Origin: Streptococcus sp. 68
Lineage (GTDB): Bacteria > Bacillota > Bacilli > Lactobacillales > Streptococcaceae
Reading direction: 5' to 3'
Length of the DNA stretch: 64,000 bases
Assembly (NCBI RefSeq): GCF_013277415.1
Contig: NZ_VMMX01000014.1
Span: 18,313 to 82,312 of the forward strand
Position numbers and translations under genes: made by a program. Of this stretch, positions 37,369 through 47,653 are shown piece by piece. Position 1 is the first letter of the stretch; every line of letters begins with the position of its first letter. Below the pieces are notes generated by a model. That model made no database searches, had not been told where the DNA came from, and saw only the letters and a program-made list of their open reading frames with translations.

Positions 37369-39210
37369 TTATTCAGCTGATTTTTTCTTCTTGTTAGCTT
37401 TCTCACGCTCTGCCTTGTTAAGGATTTGTTTACGCAAACGGATAGACTCAGGCGTTACTTCCATGTACTCATCGTCATTCAAGAACTCAAGAGACTCTTC
37501 AAGTGTCAAGATACGAGGTGTCTTGATAACAGCTGTTTGGTCCTTAGTAGCTGAACGAACGTTGGTCATTTGTTTAGCCTTAGTGATGTTAACTGTCAAG
37601 TCGTTTTCACGAGAGTTTTCACCGATGATCATTCCTTCGTAAACTTCAGTACCTGGGTTGACAAAGATAGTACCGCGTTCTTCGATAGACATGATGGAGT
37701 AAGTTGTAGCTTTACCAGCATCGATAGAAACAAGGGCACCACGGTGACGACCACCAATTTCACCTGGAATCAATGGCAAGTATTGGTCGAAGGTATGGTT
37801 CATGATACCGTAACCACGAGTCATTGACAAGAATTCAGTTGAGTATCCAATCAACCCACGCGCTGGAACAAGGAAGACCAAACGAGTTTGACCATTACCA
37901 GTTGAAATCATATCCAACATTTCACCCTTACGTTCAGAAAGACTTTGGATAACAGACCCTTGGTATTCTTCTGGAGTGTCGATTTGAACACGTTCAAATG
38001 GTTCGCATTTAACACCATCGATTTCTTTTACGATAACCTCTGGACGAGATACTTGAAGTTCATATCCCTCACGACGCATTGTTTCGATAAGAATTGACAA
38101 GTGCAATTCTCCACGACCTGAAACAGTCCATTTATCTGGTGAATCAGTTGGGTCAACACGGAGGGAAACGTCTGTTTGCAATTCTGCCTGCAAACGTTCT
38201 TCCACCTTACGAGAAGTTACCCATTTACCTTCTTTACCAGCAAATGGTGAGTTGTTGACCAAGAAAGTCATTTGAAGAGTTGGTTCATCGATGTGAAGGA
38301 TTGGAAGAGCTTCAACTGCGTCTGTTGGAGTAATGGTTTCACCGACAAAGATATCTTCCATACCTGAAACGGCAATCAAGTCACCCGCTTTAGCTTCTTG
38401 GATTTCACGACGTTCCAAACCAAAGAAACCGAAGAGTTTTGTAACACGGAAGTTTTTAGTTGTGCCATCAAGTTTAGACAGAGTAACTTGGTCCCCAACC
38501 TTAACAGTACCACGGAAGACACGACCGATACCGATACGTCCAACGAAGTCATTGTAGTCCAAAAGTGATACTTGGAACTGCAAAGGCTCATCTGAGTTGT
38601 CTACTGGAGCTGGAATATGGTCGATAATCGTGTCAAAGATTGGTGCCATAGTAGCTTCTTGGTCAGCTGGATCATCTGACAAGGAAGAAGTTCCGTTGAT
38701 CGCTGAAGCATAAACCACTGGGAAATCAAGCTGGTCGTCATCTGCACCAAGCTCGATGAAAAGTTCCAAGACTTCGTCCACTACTTCAGCTGGACGAGCT
38801 GATGGTTTATCGATTTTGTTAACAACCACGATTGGGACAAGATCTTGTTCCAAGGCTTTTTTCAATACGAAACGAGTTTGTGGCATGGTTCCTTCGTAGG
38901 CATCTACGACCAAAACAACACCGTCAACCATTTTCATGATACGCTCAACTTCTCCACCGAAGTCCGCGTGTCCTGGTGTGTCCATGATGTTGATACGAGT
39001 TCCGTTGTAGGCAACAGCTGTATTTTTAGCAAGGATGGTAATTCCACGCTCTTTTTCGATATCATTTGAGTCCATAGCACGCTCAGCCAATTCAGTACGC
39101 GCATCAAGCGTTTCTGACTGTTTCAATAATTCGTCAACGAGGGTTGTTTTACCGTGGTCAACGTGGGCGATAATCGCAATGTTACGGATATCTTCTCTTA
39201 ATTTTGTCAT
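37369..39210 (-). CDS. typA: Translational GTPase TypA/BipA
   Basis: The 613-aa ribosome-associated GTPase has G1 AHVDHGKTT (residue ~14), G3 [12 protein letters not shown] and G4 [13 protein letters not shown]-like domains and the TypA-specific C-terminus follow. It acts in ribosome assembly and stress adaptation. The start [10 protein letters not shown] follows GAGGAAATC; a longer frame adds seven residues without an SD. An extended -10 (TGGTATAAT, 39253-39258) lies upstream. Confidence 0.96.
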   Translation of the reverse strand: MTKLREDIRNIAIIAHVDHGKTTLVDELLKQSETLDARTELAERAMDSNDIEKERGITILAKNTAVAYNGTRINIMDTPGHADFGGEVERIMKMVDGVVLVVDAYEGTMPQTRFVLKKALEQDLVPIVVVNKIDKPSARPAEVVDEVLELFIELGADDDQLDFPVVYASAINGTSSLSDDPADQEATMAPIFDTIIDHIPAPVDNSDEPLQFQVSLLDYNDFVGRIGIGRVFRGTVKVGDQVTLSKLDGTTKNFRVTKLFGFFGLERREIQEAKAGDLIAVSGMEDIFVGETITPTDAVEALPILHIDEPTLQMTFLVNNSPFAGKEGKWVTSRKVEERLQAELQTDVSLRVDPTDSPDKWTVSGRGELHLSILIETMRREGYELQVSRPEVIVKEIDGVKCEPFERVQIDTPEEYQGSVIQSLSERKGEMLDMISTGNGQTRLVFLVPARGLIGYSTEFLSMTRGYGIMNHTFDQYLPLIPGEIGGRHRGALVSIDAGKATTYSIMSIEERGTIFVNPGTEVYEGMIIGENSRENDLTVNITKAKQMTNVRSATKDQTAVIKTPRILTLEESLEFLNDDEYMEVTPESIRLRKQILNKAEREKANKKKKSAE

Positions 39211-39252
39211 GATTTCCTCTATAATATTCAAAATTTATTTTCTAACTGAACG

Positions 39253-39258
39253 ATTATA
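39253..39258 (-). promoter_or_regulatory. typA extended -10 promoter
   Basis: TATAAT preceded by TGG on the minus strand, about 45 nt before the ATG. Confidence 0.7.
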
Positions 39259-39371
39259 CCATAATTTCAGGTAAATAACATAACTCAAGCAAGTGTAAAT
39301 GTTTTCACTATGTTTTTCTTTTCACGTCAAGACTTTTCAAAGCAAGCGACTTATGATAAGATAAGCACAGT

Positions 39372-40097
39372 ATGCGTTTAGATAATTTATTAGCCCAAGA
39401 AAAAATCAGCCGAAAGGCCATGAAACAAGCACTCCTCAAAGGGGATATTCTCGTCGATGGTTGCCCAGCCCGCTCCCTAGCTCAGAATATCGATACAGGA
39501 CTACAAGAACTCCTTTTTCAGGACCGAATCATTCGAGGCTATGAGCACACCTACCTTATGATTCATAAGCCTGCTGGTGTCGTTACAGCCAATAAAGACA
39601 GGGAACTTCCAACCGTCATGGACCTCCTTCCGCCTGACATCCAGTCTGATAAGCTCTATGCCGTCGGCCGACTGGACCGAGATACGACAGGACTCCTCCT
39701 CTTGACCGATAATGGTCCCTTGGGCTTTCAGCTCCTCCATCCCCAATATCATGTCGATAAGACTTATCAAGTTGAGGTTAATGGACTTCTAACACCTGAC
39801 CATATCCAAGCCTTTCAAAAAGGAATTGTCTTTTTAGATGGTACTGTCTGTAAACCTGCAAGACTAGAGATTCTATCTGCAAGTCCTTCTTTCAGCCAAG
39901 CCTCTATCACCATTTCAGAAGGAAAATTTCATCAGGTCAAGAAAATGTTTCTCTCGGTTGGTGTCAAGGTGACCTCACTCAAACGCACCCATTTTGGACC
40001 TTGGAGCTTGGATGAGAATCTTCAAGCAGGAGACTATCGCCCCCTAAACTCCCAAGAATTAGCAAGCATTCGTGACTTTCTCAGAAAAAGTGGTTAA
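39372..40097 (+). CDS. 16S rRNA pseudouridine synthase, RsuA family
   Basis: The 241-aa enzyme has an N-terminal S4-like RNA-binding part (MRLDNLLAQEKISRKAMKQA) and the catalytic motif GRLDRDTTGLLLLTDNG (about residue 99), where the Asp is the nucleophile. The closing motif is KFHQVKKMF. It probably modifies 16S rRNA. There is no SD; a TATGAT -10 at 39352-39357 leaves a leader of only about 8 nt, so initiation is near-leaderless. Confidence 0.9.
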   Translation: MRLDNLLAQEKISRKAMKQALLKGDILVDGCPARSLAQNIDTGLQELLFQDRIIRGYEHTYLMIHKPAGVVTANKDRELPTVMDLLPPDIQSDKLYAVGRLDRDTTGLLLLTDNGPLGFQLLHPQYHVDKTYQVEVNGLLTPDHIQAFQKGIVFLDGTVCKPARLEILSASPSFSQASITISEGKFHQVKKMFLSVGVKVTSLKRTHFGPWSLDENLQAGDYRPLNSQELASIRDFLRKSG

Positions 40098-40099
40098 AA

Positions 40100-40131
40100 A
40101 ATGAGCTCGGAAAATATCCAAGCTCGTTTTC
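40100..40131. terminator. Convergent terminator between the RsuA-type gene and the rhodanese gene
   Basis: A GAGCTCGG/CCAAGCTC stem with T-rich sequence on the plus side and A5 on the other. Confidence 0.75.
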
Positions 40132-40515
40132 TTATTTCTCAACTTTGACTTTCCCTTTCCAAGAATCCAATCCATAAGAAAGGATATAAATCTCAGAAAA
40201 ACCTTGTTTTTTCAAGTAAAGGGCTGCATTTGTAACACGCTGCGCACGTTGATTTTCGTAAAGAAGGACAGGTTTATCCTTACGAAGAGCTGCAAGACTA
40301 GTTTTCAACTGACTTGAAGGAATATTGCGCGCACCCAGGATATGTTTTCTGTGGAATTCAGCTGGATCGCGCAAATCAATCAATTGACCCGTACGAATCA
40401 AGGCTTCAAACTCCTCATTGTCTACGATTTTAGCCGTACGGCGAATACGAAGATAGTTAAAGCCCATCCACGCCAACATTGCTAGTATAAGTGCCCACAA
40501 AATCCAAGTAACCAT
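40132..40515 (-). CDS. Membrane-anchored rhodanese-like protein lacking the catalytic cysteine
   Basis: The 127-aa protein has an N-terminal membrane helix (residues 4-22) and one rhodanese domain (LIDLRDPAEFHRKHILGARNIP). In the active-site loop, where rhodaneses have Cys, this one reads LLYENQRAQR, with Glu. It is thus unlikely to be a sulfurtransferase. It overlaps the yqgQ stop by one base (TAATG). Confidence 0.88.
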   Translation of the reverse strand: MVTWILWALILAMLAWMGFNYLRIRRTAKIVDNEEFEALIRTGQLIDLRDPAEFHRKHILGARNIPSSQLKTSLAALRKDKPVLLYENQRAQRVTNAALYLKKQGFSEIYILSYGLDSWKGKVKVEK

Positions 40516-40736
40516 TAGTTCTTTTCTCCATTTTTCTCAATATAATCCAATTCTACCTTGTGCTCTCTGCGAAGAACCGCTTCTGCTTCTAGATAGTCTA
40601 ATTTGTCCATCAACCCTGCATCGTAAATCCGAGAGAGTTCCAACTTCATCAGTTCAATATCATATAAGCGTTTTCCCATGTAAACAATAATACCAAATCG
40701 TTTGAGGAATTGCTGCACATCATAGAATGTTTTCAT
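40515..40736 (-). CDS. yqgQ: YqgQ family (DUF910) protein
   Basis: The 73-aa helical protein matches YqgQ: MKTFYDVQQFLKRFGIIVY, then LDYLEAEAVLRREH. Its function is unknown, although a nucleic-acid-binding role has been suggested for the fold. No SD precedes the ATG; instead an extended -10 box, TGCTAGAAT, ends 7 nt upstream, so the message should be leaderless. It is translationally coupled to the rhodanese-like gene. Confidence 0.85.
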   Translation of the reverse strand: MKTFYDVQQFLKRFGIIVYMGKRLYDIELMKLELSRIYDAGLMDKLDYLEAEAVLRREHKVELDYIEKNGEKN

Positions 40737-40743
40737 AAGACTC

Positions 40744-40752
40744 ATTCTAGCA
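40744..40752 (-). promoter_or_regulatory. yqgQ extended -10, 7 nt from the ATG
   Basis: TAGAAT (40744-40749) with TGC before it on the minus strand. Divergent from the LysR-gene promoter. Confidence 0.6.
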
Positions 40753-40832
40753 AAATTTTGTGTTTTTTTCAAGAAGAGACTTACACAATACTCCTGATTT
40801 TCCTATCTTCTTTGGCGATTCTGTTGCAAGTA

Positions 40833-40841
40833 TGGTACAAT
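40833..40841 (+). promoter_or_regulatory. LysR-gene extended -10, 6 nt from the ATG
   Basis: TGG plus TACAAT (40836-40841). A possible -35, TTGGCG, is at 40812-40817. The ATG is at 40848. Confidence 0.6.
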
Positions 40842-40847
40842 AAAAAC

Positions 40848-41756
40848 ATGAGAATTCAACAATTACATTATATTATCAAAATCGTCGAAACTGGCTCCAT
40901 GAATGAGGCAGCCAAGCAACTCTTTATCACTCAGCCCAGTCTTTCCAATGCGGTGCGAGATTTGGAAAATGAAATGGGGATTGAGATCTTTATCCGCAAT
41001 CCCAAGGGAATCACCTTGACCCGTGATGGGATGGAGTTCCTCTCTTATGCCCGTCAGGTTGTCGAGCAAACTCAGCTTCTGGAGGAACGCTATAAAAATC
41101 CTGTCGCCCACCGCGAACTCTTTAGCGTTTCGTCTCAACACTATGCCTTTGTGGTCAACGCCTTTGTCTCTTTGCTCAAGAAAAGCGATATGGAGAAATA
41201 CGAGCTCTTCCTTCGTGAAACTCGTACTTGGGAAATTATCGACGACGTCAAGAACTTCCGTAGTGAGGTCGGTGTCCTATTTTTGAACAGCTACAACCGT
41301 GATGTTTTAACCAAGATGCTGGATGACAACCACCTGCTGGCTCACCATCTCTTCACAGCGCAACCGCACATCTTTGTCAGCAAGACCAATCCTCTGGCAA
41401 AGAAAGACAAGGTCAAACTATCTGATTTAGAAAACTTCCCTTATCTGAGTTATGACCAAGGAACGCACAACTCCTTCTACTTTTCAGAAGAAATCCTTTC
41501 CCAAGAGCACCACAAGAAATCCATCGTGGTTAGTGACCGTGCTACCCTCTTTAATCTCTTGATTGGTCTGGACGGATACACGATCGCAACAGGGATTTTG
41601 AACAGCAACCTCAACGGAGACAATATCGTTTCTATCCCACTGGATATTGATGACCCTATCGAGCTGGTCTATATCCAGCATGAAAAAACCAGCCTGTCTA
41701 AGATGGGCGAACGCTTTATCGACTATCTACTAGAAGAAGTCCAGTTTGATAGTTGA
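40848..41756 (+). CDS. LysR family regulator, CpsY/MtaR-like
   Basis: The 302-aa protein has a LysR helix-turn-helix (residues 1-60: RIQQLHYIIKIVETGSMNEA ... TQPSLSNAV) and a periplasmic-binding-type effector domain. The N-terminus is very like streptococcal CpsY/MtaR regulators, which control methionine uptake and surface traits; the exact regulon here is unknown. A longer frame runs upstream, but its extra part overlaps the promoter. The message is predicted to be leaderless. Confidence 0.88.
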   Translation: MRIQQLHYIIKIVETGSMNEAAKQLFITQPSLSNAVRDLENEMGIEIFIRNPKGITLTRDGMEFLSYARQVVEQTQLLEERYKNPVAHRELFSVSSQHYAFVVNAFVSLLKKSDMEKYELFLRETRTWEIIDDVKNFRSEVGVLFLNSYNRDVLTKMLDDNHLLAHHLFTAQPHIFVSKTNPLAKKDKVKLSDLENFPYLSYDQGTHNSFYFSEEILSQEHHKKSIVVSDRATLFNLLIGLDGYTIATGILNSNLNGDNIVSIPLDIDDPIELVYIQHEKTSLSKMGERFIDYLLEEVQFDS

Positions 41757-41761
41757 GAAAT

Positions 41762-41811
41762 AAAAAGAACCAATATGTAGGCTAGCAACAACCTGCACAT
41801 TGGTTCTTTTT
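41762..41811. terminator. Convergent terminator between the LysR gene and the SDR gene
   Basis: AAAAAGAACCAAT/ATTGGTTCTTTTT long stem with an inner AGG/CCT stretch. Symmetrical. Confidence 0.88.
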
Positions 41812-42565
41812 ACTTATAATTAAAAGTTTCCCCTGCCAACTTATCTGCTAGCTTGGGGAAGAGAGTATAAAACTTATGGGCTATGTTCAACAAAATCGGG
41901 AGATTAAGTTCTCGTTTGTTTTTTCCTATAATCTTGACAATCTTTTTAGCCACTGCATCTGGTTCTAGCAGGAAGCGGTCAACCGACTTAAGATAAGTCC
42001 CATCTGGGTCGGCTTGGTCAAAAAATCCTGTGCGGATTGGCCCTGGATTGACCGTCGTTACATAAACACCGTAGGACATGAGTTCTAGTCGCAGAGCATT
42101 TGAAAAACCAATAGCCGCAAACTTGGTCGCTGAGTAGAGACTAGACTTGCCAGTAGCGATCAAACCTGCCATGCTGACGATATTGATGATATGGCCTTTT
42201 CGACTTTCCTTCATTCGAGCCGCAAGGCGACGAGACAGATTCATTAGGGCAAAGGTATTGACCTCGAACATCTGATGAATATCTTGGTCAGAAATCTGGT
42301 CAAATTCTTCAAAAATCCCGTAACCAGCGTTGTTTATCAAAACATCAATCTTTCCATAGCGGAGATAGAGGTCTGCTACCAGAGTTTCTAAGGCTGAATC
42401 ATCGGTAATATCAATTTCAATCAATTCTGCATGAGGATGATTTCCGTAGAGTTGGACTAATTTTTCCTTATTTCTACCAAGCAAGATGAGTTGGTCATTT
42501 TGCAAGAGTTTGACCATTTCTTGGGCTAGGCCACCGCTAGCTCCGGTAATGAGAATAGTAGGCAT
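41810..42565 (-). CDS. Short-chain dehydrogenase/reductase
   Basis: The 251-aa SDR has the cofactor motif TGASGGLAQ (residues 7-15), NNAGYG (~84) and the catalytic YSATK (Tyr ~149, Lys ~153) with an upstream Ser. The substrate is unknown. It lies 20 nt after rnz in a row of genes running miaA-hflX-unknown-rnz-SDR, all in the same direction. Confidence 0.9.
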   Translation of the reverse strand: MPTILITGASGGLAQEMVKLLQNDQLILLGRNKEKLVQLYGNHPHAELIEIDITDDSALETLVADLYLRYGKIDVLINNAGYGIFEEFDQISDQDIHQMFEVNTFALMNLSRRLAARMKESRKGHIINIVSMAGLIATGKSSLYSATKFAAIGFSNALRLELMSYGVYVTTVNPGPIRTGFFDQADPDGTYLKSVDRFLLEPDAVAKKIVKIIGKNKRELNLPILLNIAHKFYTLFPKLADKLAGETFNYK

Positions 42566-42585
42566 ACTGTTCCTTTCTGTGACTG

Positions 42586-43515
42586 CTAGATTTCCACTTC
42601 TTCCAAGTCCTTGACCACATGCACATTTTCAAAAACACTAGCAGCGTCTTTTTTGAGCTTGCCGATATCTTTTGAAAGGAAACGGGCACTGATATGGTTG
42701 AGCAAGAGGCGTTTGACACCTGCTTCTACTGCAACCTCCGCTGCCTGCATGTTGGTTGAGTGGCCATGATTACGAGCAATTTTTTCATCGCCCTTGCCAT
42801 AAGTCGATTCATGGACAAGGACATCAGCATTGACAGCCAGACGCACACTGGCATCCGTTTTTCGAGTGTCTCCTAAAATAGTGATAATTTTACCTGGACG
42901 TGGAGCTGAGATATAGTCTGCTGCCTTGATTTCAGTTCCGTCTTCCAAAACAACATCCTGACCGTTTTTGATTTTCCCAAAAAGTGGGCCAAATGGGACA
43001 CCAGCAGCCTTGAGTTTTTCAGCATCCAGCGTTCCTTCCAAGTCCTTTTGAATGACACGATAGCCAACACAGAAAATAGTATGATCCAGCTCCTCTGCAT
43101 ACACCGTAAATTTATCGGTCTCAAGGATTTTTCCTAAAGAATCTTGGTCAAACTCATGAAAATGAATGCGGTAGGGCAAACGAGAACCCGACACACGAAG
43201 ACTGGTTAAAACAAATGACTTAATCCCTTGCGGTCCATAGATTTCCAAATCTGTCTGCTCTTCATTGGCCTGAAAGGCACGGCTAGAAAGGAATCCTGGC
43301 AAGCCAAAAATGTGGTCTCCATGTAGGTGAGTGATAAAGATTTTGCTGACCTTACGTGGTCGAATTGTGGTTTCCAGAATGCGATTTTGCGTACCTTCTC
43401 CACAGTCAAAGAGCCAAACTTCGTTAATCTCGTCCAAGAGTTTCAGGGCGAGACTTGAAACGTTGCGGGCTTTAGAGGGCTGACCAGCCCCCGTTCCTAA
43501 AAATTGAATATCCAT
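42586..43515 (-). CDS. rnz: Ribonuclease Z
   Basis: The 309-aa metallo-beta-lactamase-fold endonuclease trims tRNA 3' ends. The metal motif [13 protein letters not shown] (about residue 61) is followed by the exosite region, ILGDTRKTD and [19 protein letters not shown]. Length is normal. The SD is weak. Confidence 0.95.
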   Translation of the reverse strand: MDIQFLGTGAGQPSKARNVSSLALKLLDEINEVWLFDCGEGTQNRILETTIRPRKVSKIFITHLHGDHIFGLPGFLSSRAFQANEEQTDLEIYGPQGIKSFVLTSLRVSGSRLPYRIHFHEFDQDSLGKILETDKFTVYAEELDHTIFCVGYRVIQKDLEGTLDAEKLKAAGVPFGPLFGKIKNGQDVVLEDGTEIKAADYISAPRPGKIITILGDTRKTDASVRLAVNADVLVHESTYGKGDEKIARNHGHSTNMQAAEVAVEAGVKRLLLNHISARFLSKDIGKLKKDAASVFENVHVVKDLEEVEI

Positions 43516-43529
43516 TCGATACTTTCTAA

Positions 43530-44153
43530 TTAATCAATATATAACATGGCTGTGCGGTTTTCCGATCGGAAATAGCGCTTGCCAGAAAAAGCAGCAGCTT
43601 CTTGCAGTAAATCCTCTTGGCTGTAACCTTTAAGACGCTTGCGACCATCAGCCAAGCTTTCCAAATCAGTCAAAGCTGTTAGACTCTCCATGCTAACAAC
43701 TTCCTCATCTCCAACAGCCTTCATATAAATCTTGCCAGACTCCTCAAAGACCAGTTGATGGGGGAAAATTTGCGCAACTTCAAAGAGCAAGTCATCCGAA
43801 ATCTTCTCCTCATTTTCAGAGAAAATTCGACCCAGACCCTCACTCTCATAACAAAAACCAAAGGATTTACCAGACAGGTTAAGGCGAATAAAAGGTTTGT
43901 TTTCGAGAGTGAAACTAGGTTCAGTATTGTAAAGATTCAGTTCCTGACTGAGTTCCGCAAAATAATCCGTCGCAGCCTCAGGACTTTTTTTTTGATATAG
44001 TTCTGCAAAGTAAGCATTGACCACGCTGGGCGGAGGGGTGATAATAACCAACTGCTCCTGCTCTGTCTTTCCAGCTAGAAGCTGATCCAGATAGACCTTG
44101 TCCAGACTTGTATAGCCCCCATATTTTAGAGCTAAGGTTTTAATATCAGTCAT
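43530..44153 (-). CDS. Conserved streptococcal protein of unknown function
   Basis: The 207-aa protein has no signal peptide or membrane segment and I do not recognise a domain. It is acidic, with an N-terminal helix ([20 protein letters not shown]) and a repeated aromatic/acidic pattern. The start overlaps the hflX stop by 8 nt, and 14 nt separate it from rnz. It is thus coupled to a ribosome-rescue GTPase and a tRNA nuclease, which hints at an RNA-linked role. That is inference only. Confidence 0.8.
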   Translation of the reverse strand: MTDIKTLALKYGGYTSLDKVYLDQLLAGKTEQEQLVIITPPPSVVNAYFAELYQKKSPEAATDYFAELSQELNLYNTEPSFTLENKPFIRLNLSGKSFGFCYESEGLGRIFSENEEKISDDLLFEVAQIFPHQLVFEESGKIYMKAVGDEEVVSMESLTALTDLESLADGRKRLKGYSQEDLLQEAAAFSGKRYFRSENRTAMLYID

Positions 44154-45384
44154 AAAATTCTTCTAACCTCCATTTATTTTTCTCGGAAATGTAGCCTCTA
44201 ATCACTTCGCCGTCCTCCTGATAATCGCGTTCTTCCAAAATCGCAACACTTTCTAAATCATGAATCTTGTAGGACTTAGAAAAAGGCACGCGCAGGGTAA
44301 AGACTTCAAAAATATTCTTGATTTTCTCTAAAAATAGTGCCTGCAAATTCTCACGACTATCCTCAGACTTGGCAGAAATGAGGGCATAAGGTGTTTGGGT
44401 AGGTGTAAAGTCCTTCACCAAATCCGATTTATTATAAAGGGTCAGGCGAGGAATATCCTCCATATCCAGGTCTTTCATGATGGACAGAACTGTTTTTTCA
44501 TGCTCCTCATGGTAAGGATTGCTGGCATCGATAACATGAACCAGAAGATCCACATGCTTGCTTTCTTCCAAGGTTGACTTAAAACTGGACACCAACTCTG
44601 TCGGCAAATCTTGGATAAAGCCCACGGTATCTGTCAAAGTTACTTGAAGATTGCCCCCCAGATGGATACTCTTAGTCGTCGCATCCAGAGTCGCAAAGAG
44701 CTCGTCAGCCTCATACTGGGTCTTACTGGTCAAGGTGTTCATGATAGTTGACTTCCCTGCATTGGTGTAACCAATCAGACCAATCTTAAAGGTGCTAGAC
44801 TCCAGACGTTTTTCTCTGACAGTCGCCCGATTTTTCTCAACCACCTTGAGCTGGCGCTCGATATCCGTGATTTGATTGCGAACGCTACGACGGTTCAGCT
44901 CCAGCTGGCTTTCACCAGGTCCACGGGAACCAATTCCCCCAGCCTGACGGCTGAGCATAATCCCCTGACCAACCAAGCGGGGCAAGAGATATTTGAGCTG
45001 GGCTAGGTGGACTTGGAGCTTCCCTTCATGGCTTCGAGCTCGCATGGCAAAGATATCCAAAATCAACTGCATACGATCAATGACCTTAACACCCAGAACT
45101 TCTTCTAAATTGACATTTTGCCGTGGTGTCAGACGGTTGTTGACGATGACAGTGGTAATTTCTTCTGCATCCACCATAAGCGCAATCTCTTCCAACTTAC
45201 CAGATCCGACGAAGGTCTTGGAGTCATACTTTTCACGCTTTTGCCTGTAGCTATCCACTACGACTGCACCAGCTGTCTTGGCTAGACTGGCCAATTCTTC
45301 CATGGAGAGGTCAAAATTGTCCATGCCCTGGAGTTCAACACCAATCAGCAGGACTCGTTCCTCTTTTTTCTCCGTTTCAATCAT
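44146..45384 (-). CDS. hflX: GTPase HflX
   Basis: The 412-aa protein has the HflX N-terminal domain with its glycine-rich linker ([18 protein letters not shown], about residue 150). The GTPase domain has G1 [10 protein letters not shown]3 [10 protein letters not shown] and G4 NKSD. HflX splits stalled 70S ribosomes under stress. It overlaps miaA by 8 nt, the same arrangement as in many bacteria. Confidence 0.95.
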   Translation of the reverse strand: MIETEKKEERVLLIGVELQGMDNFDLSMEELASLAKTAGAVVVDSYRQKREKYDSKTFVGSGKLEEIALMVDAEEITTVIVNNRLTPRQNVNLEEVLGVKVIDRMQLILDIFAMRARSHEGKLQVHLAQLKYLLPRLVGQGIMLSRQAGGIGSRGPGESQLELNRRSVRNQITDIERQLKVVEKNRATVREKRLESSTFKIGLIGYTNAGKSTIMNTLTSKTQYEADELFATLDATTKSIHLGGNLQVTLTDTVGFIQDLPTELVSSFKSTLEESKHVDLLVHVIDASNPYHEEHEKTVLSIMKDLDMEDIPRLTLYNKSDLVKDFTPTQTPYALISAKSEDSRENLQALFLEKIKNIFEVFTLRVPFSKSYKIHDLESVAILEERDYQEDGEVIRGYISEKNKWRLEEFYD

Positions 45385-46261
45385 CTAAAAACTCCTCTAT
45401 CTGGCTTAAAATGCGGTCTTGCACACCAGACTCTCCAATCTGATAAAAGGTGACCTGCATGCGATTACGGAACCAGGTCAGCTGACGCTTGGCAAAACGA
45501 CGGGTAGCCTGTTTGAGACTCTCACTGGCTTCTTCCAAGGTCTGCTCTCCACGGAAATACGGAAAGAGTTCCTTGTATCCAATACCTTTAGCAGCCTGCA
45601 CATCAGGGTAATGGTCAAACAACCACTTGGCCTCATCCAAAAGCCCAGCCTCAAACATCAGATCCACGCGGTGATTGATACGCTCATAGAGCTGACTCCG
45701 CTCATCATCCAAGCAGATAATCAATGGTTCATACAAGGTCTCTTGATTTTCCAAATCCTGACCAAAATGGGCAATTTCCAAGGCACGCATAGCACGACGA
45801 CGATTAAACTGGGGAATCTCAAGACCTGCTTGCTCCACCAGATGAGCTAATTCCTCATCTGTATAAGGCTCCAAGCTAGCCCGATAGTCCAAAATCTCTT
45901 CATGGGGAGTTTCCCCACCCAGATGGTAACCTTCTAGCAAGCTCTGGATATAAAGTCCAGTCCCACCGGCTATAATGGCTAGCTTGCCACGGCTGTGAAT
46001 ATCCTCAATAGCCATCTTAGCTTCTGAAACAAAATCAAAAGCCGAGTAAGACTCGGTTACCTCTCTAACATCGATTAAATGATGAGGAACAGTTGCCTGC
46101 TCTTCTGGACTAGCCTTAGCCGTTCCAATATCCAGTCCTCGATAGACTTGCTGGCTATCGCCGCTCACAACTTCCCCACCAAAGCGCTTGGCCACTTCAA
46201 TGGCTAGAGCCGTCTTTCCAACAGCAGTCGGTCCAACAATCACAATTATTTTTGTTTTCAT
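45377..46261 (-). CDS. miaA: tRNA dimethylallyltransferase
   Basis: The 294-aa enzyme adds the isopentenyl group to A37 of tRNAs reading UNN codons. The N-terminal P-loop is [11 protein letters not shown] (residues 8-18), followed by [17 protein letters not shown] and [12 protein letters not shown]. The start MKTKII follows AAGGAAAAAAG; the longer frame runs through the promoter. It leads the miaA-hflX-unknown-rnz-SDR row. Confidence 0.95.
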   Translation of the reverse strand: MKTKIIVIVGPTAVGKTALAIEVAKRFGGEVVSGDSQQVYRGLDIGTAKASPEEQATVPHHLIDVREVTESYSAFDFVSEAKMAIEDIHSRGKLAIIAGGTGLYIQSLLEGYHLGGETPHEEILDYRASLEPYTDEELAHLVEQAGLEIPQFNRRRAMRALEIAHFGQDLENQETLYEPLIICLDDERSQLYERINHRVDLMFEAGLLDEAKWLFDHYPDVQAAKGIGYKELFPYFRGEQTLEEASESLKQATRRFAKRQLTWFRNRMQVTFYQIGESGVQDRILSQIEEFLDD

Positions 46262-46381
46262 CTTTTTTCCTTGAAAAATTCCCATTTTTTCGTTACTATT
46301 ATTATAACACAAAAAGGTCAGTCAGAAAAATGTGACCTCTTGAGGAGGCTGGCTGGTATAGAATATAAAGGAGGAAGACTC

Positions 46382-46552
46382 ATGGCTAAAGGATTCGCTA
46401 AAGGTCTTGTAACAGGTGTTGCAGGAACTGTCGCTGCCGTTGCAGGTGCAGTATACGCATTTAAAAAGAAAGTAATCGAACCAGAAGAGCAAAAAGCAGC
46501 TTTCATCGAAGAAAACCGTAAAAAAGCAGCTCGCCGCCGCGTATCACGTTAA
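46382..46552 (+). CDS. DUF3042 family protein
   Basis: The 56-aa protein has a glycine/alanine-rich hydrophobic segment (residues 3-28) and a charged tail with basic KKAARRR. It matches DUF3042 of streptococci and lactobacilli, of unknown function. The ATG follows a strong AAAGGAGG. It is divergent from miaA and ends at its own terminator. Confidence 0.85.
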   Translation: MAKGFAKGLVTGVAGTVAAVAGAVYAFKKKVIEPEEQKAAFIEENRKKAARRRVSR

Positions 46553-46555
46553 GAA

Positions 46556-46590
46556 ATAAAAGAAGTTGGGATTATTCTCAACTTCTTTTT
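46556..46590 (+). terminator. Terminator of the DUF3042 gene
   Basis: AAGAAGTTG/CAACTTCTT stem followed by T6. Confidence 0.88.
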
Positions 46591-46599
46591 TCTATTCTT

Positions 46600-46719
46600 T
46601 TATACTCAATGAAAATCAAAGAGCAACTAGGAAGCTAGCCGCAGGCTGCTCAAAACACTGTTTTGAAGTTGTAGATGAAGCGACGCTGACGTGGTTTGAA
46701 GAGATTTTCGAAGAGTATT
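46600..46719 (-). repeat. BOX element overlapping the thyA stop codon
   Basis: On the minus strand it starts with boxA TACTCTTCGAAAATC, has the GTCAGCGTCGC core, an inner TTCAAAACAGTGTTTTGA dyad, and ends with boxC. The thyA TAA (46718-46720) is partly formed by its end. Confidence 0.9.
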
Positions 46720-47557
46720 AAATAGCTAGATCAAACTTCAACTGTGGCTTGACAGGGTCATAATCCACCAACTCAAAATCTTCTGCTTTTATATCAAAGA
46801 AATTGGTCCCATCTGAAACATTCAAGACCAAACGTGGTTGACAGTTTGACGGCTCACGACGGAGCAATTCCTCAGCTTGTTCAAATTGATTGTCATAGAT
46901 ATGGAGGTTGTTGATAAAGTAGAAGAACTTCCCAACCTTCCAGCCAAAATGCTTGGCAATCATCATTTGAAGAGCCACATACTGCATAGCGTTGATGTGA
47001 TGGGCCACCAGCATATCGTTCGAACGCTGGGTCAAGGTCGCATCCAGATAGATTTCCCCATCTACACGGCGGACATCAAACATGGTCTGAAAGGCGCATG
47101 GAAGGAGGCCCTCTGTCTCCTCAAAAGCTTGGTAATCCCAAAGGGAGATAATGTTGCGACGGTTCCAAGGGTTGGCTTCCAACTGCTTGAGAATCTTATT
47201 GATGATATCGTGTTTCTTAACAACGGCACCATAGCGCTCACCAATGGTTCCCGTGTCTCCAACTTCCCAGTCATTCCAGTAGTGAACATTGTACTTGTCA
47301 TTAAGCACTTCTAAGCTATTTGACTGGTCTTGGTAGATCCAGAGAACTTCTTTGATAGCTGATTTGATGGCAATGGGACGCAAAGTTGTGATGGGGAATT
47401 CCCCTTTTGCCAAGTCATACTCAGCAAAGGCACCCGTTACATATTTAGAGTTAGCAACAGTCCCATCCTTGTACTTGGGACGGGCCTGCTCAGAAAAGAC
47501 ACCGTCTTTGAGGATTCGTTCAATATTTTCTTTAAAAATAGTATCTGCTTTTGTCAT
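46718..47557 (-). CDS. thyA: thymidylate synthase
   Basis: The 279-aa enzyme methylates dUMP to dTMP with methylene-THF. The catalytic cysteine is in [10 protein letters not shown] (about residue 155), and the dUMP-binding [16 protein letters not shown] follows. The last codons run directly into a BOX element. An extended -10 (TGCTATACT, 47586-47591) lies about 30 nt upstream, with a GAGGTG SD. Confidence 0.96.
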   Translation of the reverse strand: MTKADTIFKENIERILKDGVFSEQARPKYKDGTVANSKYVTGAFAEYDLAKGEFPITTLRPIAIKSAIKEVLWIYQDQSNSLEVLNDKYNVHYWNDWEVGDTGTIGERYGAVVKKHDIINKILKQLEANPWNRRNIISLWDYQAFEETEGLLPCAFQTMFDVRRVDGEIYLDATLTQRSNDMLVAHHINAMQYVALQMMIAKHFGWKVGKFFYFINNLHIYDNQFEQAEELLRREPSNCQPRLVLNVSDGTNFFDIKAEDFELVDYDPVKPQLKFDLAI

Positions 47558-47585
47558 TCTCTCTCACCTCATTTATTTCCTAACT

Positions 47586-47591
47586 AGTATA
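47586..47591 (-). promoter_or_regulatory. thyA extended -10 promoter
   Basis: TATACT preceded by TGC on the minus strand. Confidence 0.7.
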
Positions 47592-47602
47592 GCATAAAAA
47601 AG

Positions 47603-47648
47603 AAAAGAGGAACATTACTAACTCTAGGTTAGCATTTTTCCTCTCTCA
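47603..47648 (-). terminator. Terminator of the glucokinase gene
   Basis: Stem of GAGGAA/TTCCTC with an inner GCTAAC/GTTAG, followed by TTTTC on the minus strand. Confidence 0.8.
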
Positions 47649-47653
47649 TTATC

